A DNA stretch of 64,000 bases from JALYNX01 sp963749415 (lineage in GTDB: Bacteria; Actinomycetota; Acidimicrobiia; Spongiisociales; ZC4RG35). The notes under the pieces were generated by a model. It saw only the letters and a program-made list of their open reading frames with translations. It did not search any database and was not told the DNA's origin. Position 1 is the first letter of the stretch; every line of letters starts with the position of its first letter. Both the position numbers and the translations under genes were made by a program. The stretch covers positions 930,001 through 994,000 of the forward strand of contig CAVVMG010000001.1 in assembly GCA_963749415.1 (NCBI GenBank). Direction: 5' to 3'. Shown here piece after piece: positions 63,828 to 64,000 of the stretch.

Positions 63828-64000
63828 GTGGAGTACCAGGCCCTCTATCGGAAGTATCGGCCCCAGACTTTCGACGATGTCATCGGTCAGGCGCACGTGA
63901 CGACCACCCTGGCACGGGAGGTGGCGGACAGTCGCGTGGCTCACGCCTATCTGTTCACCGGCCCCCGGGGCACCGGGAAGACCACCACCGCCCGGATCCT
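63828..64000 (+). CDS. dnaX: DNA polymerase III subunit gamma/tau (N-terminal part)
   Basis: A GTG at 63828 begins VEYQALYRKYRPQTFDDVIGQAHV, the invariant DnaX N-terminus, followed by Walker A GPRGTGKT near the window end. DnaX is the clamp-loader ATPase of the replisome. The gene runs off the window after 57 codons, so the rest is not visible. The 60-bp gap to the divergent ABC ATPase holds its promoter. Confidence 0.95.
   Translation, partial: MEYQALYRKYRPQTFDDVIGQAHVTTTLAREVADSRVAHAYLFTGPRGTGKTTTARI

Overview
The window is high-GC DNA from what looks like a deep-branching actinobacterium, possibly Acidimicrobiia-like. This is inferred from an F420/deazaflavin-type nitroreductase, many GTG starts, dense operons joined by 4-base ATGA/GTGA overlaps, Cys-bearing SLH-type repeats on secreted proteins, and many kinase-less polytopic sensor proteins. 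No 16S or marker tree was available, so the taxonomic call is tentative. The window opens inside kdpB and closes inside dnaX.

Layout. 1-4746: kdpB(partial)-kdpC-kdpD-kdpE, potassium uptake and its two-component control; kdpC is frameshifted. 4773-7975: two TetR-type regulators, a small membrane protein and an MDR oxidoreductase, with palindromic operators. 8040-10628: tRNA-Arg(ACG) followed by a 2.5-kb segment bounded by a 31-bp direct repeat of the tRNA 3' end; it carries an alpha/beta-hydrolase-adenylate cyclase fusion and a small conserved protein. 10665-14242: small enzymes, a winged-helix protein, a sensor-like membrane protein and a GNAT enzyme. 14249-18828: three secreted proteins sharing a three-repeat SLH-like module with different C-terminal cargo; two share a 595-bp near-identical 5' half. 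18862-28580: hydrolases, HAD enzyme, FAD oxidase, H+-pyrophosphatase, UbiA-like protein with a methyltransferase, and a cupredoxin lipoprotein coupled to a histidine kinase. 28640-33972: S9 peptidase, deacetylase-family amidohydrolase, class III aminotransferase and a frameshifted P1/DmpA peptidase. 33986-37307: a UBP zinc finger / receiver-TrxR-like / cNMP-binding histidine kinase operon. 37401-42843: FabH-like enzyme, TadE/TadG-like pair, a NarL-type two-component system and a small membrane protein. 42928-52762: a large BTAD-ATPase regulator divergent from a seven-gene operon of four tandem sensor-like membrane proteins, one GAF-PP2C-anti-sigma-kinase protein and two STAS proteins. 52767-64000: FAD enzyme, another sensor-like paralogue, a decayed SDR, an SH3 lipoprotein, an ABC/enoyl-CoA hydratase operon, dGTPase, a second ABC exporter and the start of dnaX.

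How genes work together. The most coherent unusual unit is 45786-52762. The sensor-like proteins have the membrane part and C-terminal signature seen N-terminal to GAF/kinase modules but lack any catalytic domain. The next gene supplies a GAF, an RsbU-like phosphatase and an RsbW-like kinase in one chain, followed by two antagonists. I infer a membrane-gated partner switch, but no sigma factor is visible in the window. A second unit, 33986-37307, combines phosphorelay, cyclic-nucleotide and flavin modules with a thioredoxin-reductase-like protein that has lost its active-site cysteines.

Caveat on sequence quality. Six breaks in otherwise intact genes (kdpC, the DUF4260 gene, P1 peptidase, cNMP-binding kinase, and two in one sensor paralogue) are all repaired by removing a single base. 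Systematic assembly or read error is as likely as true gene decay.
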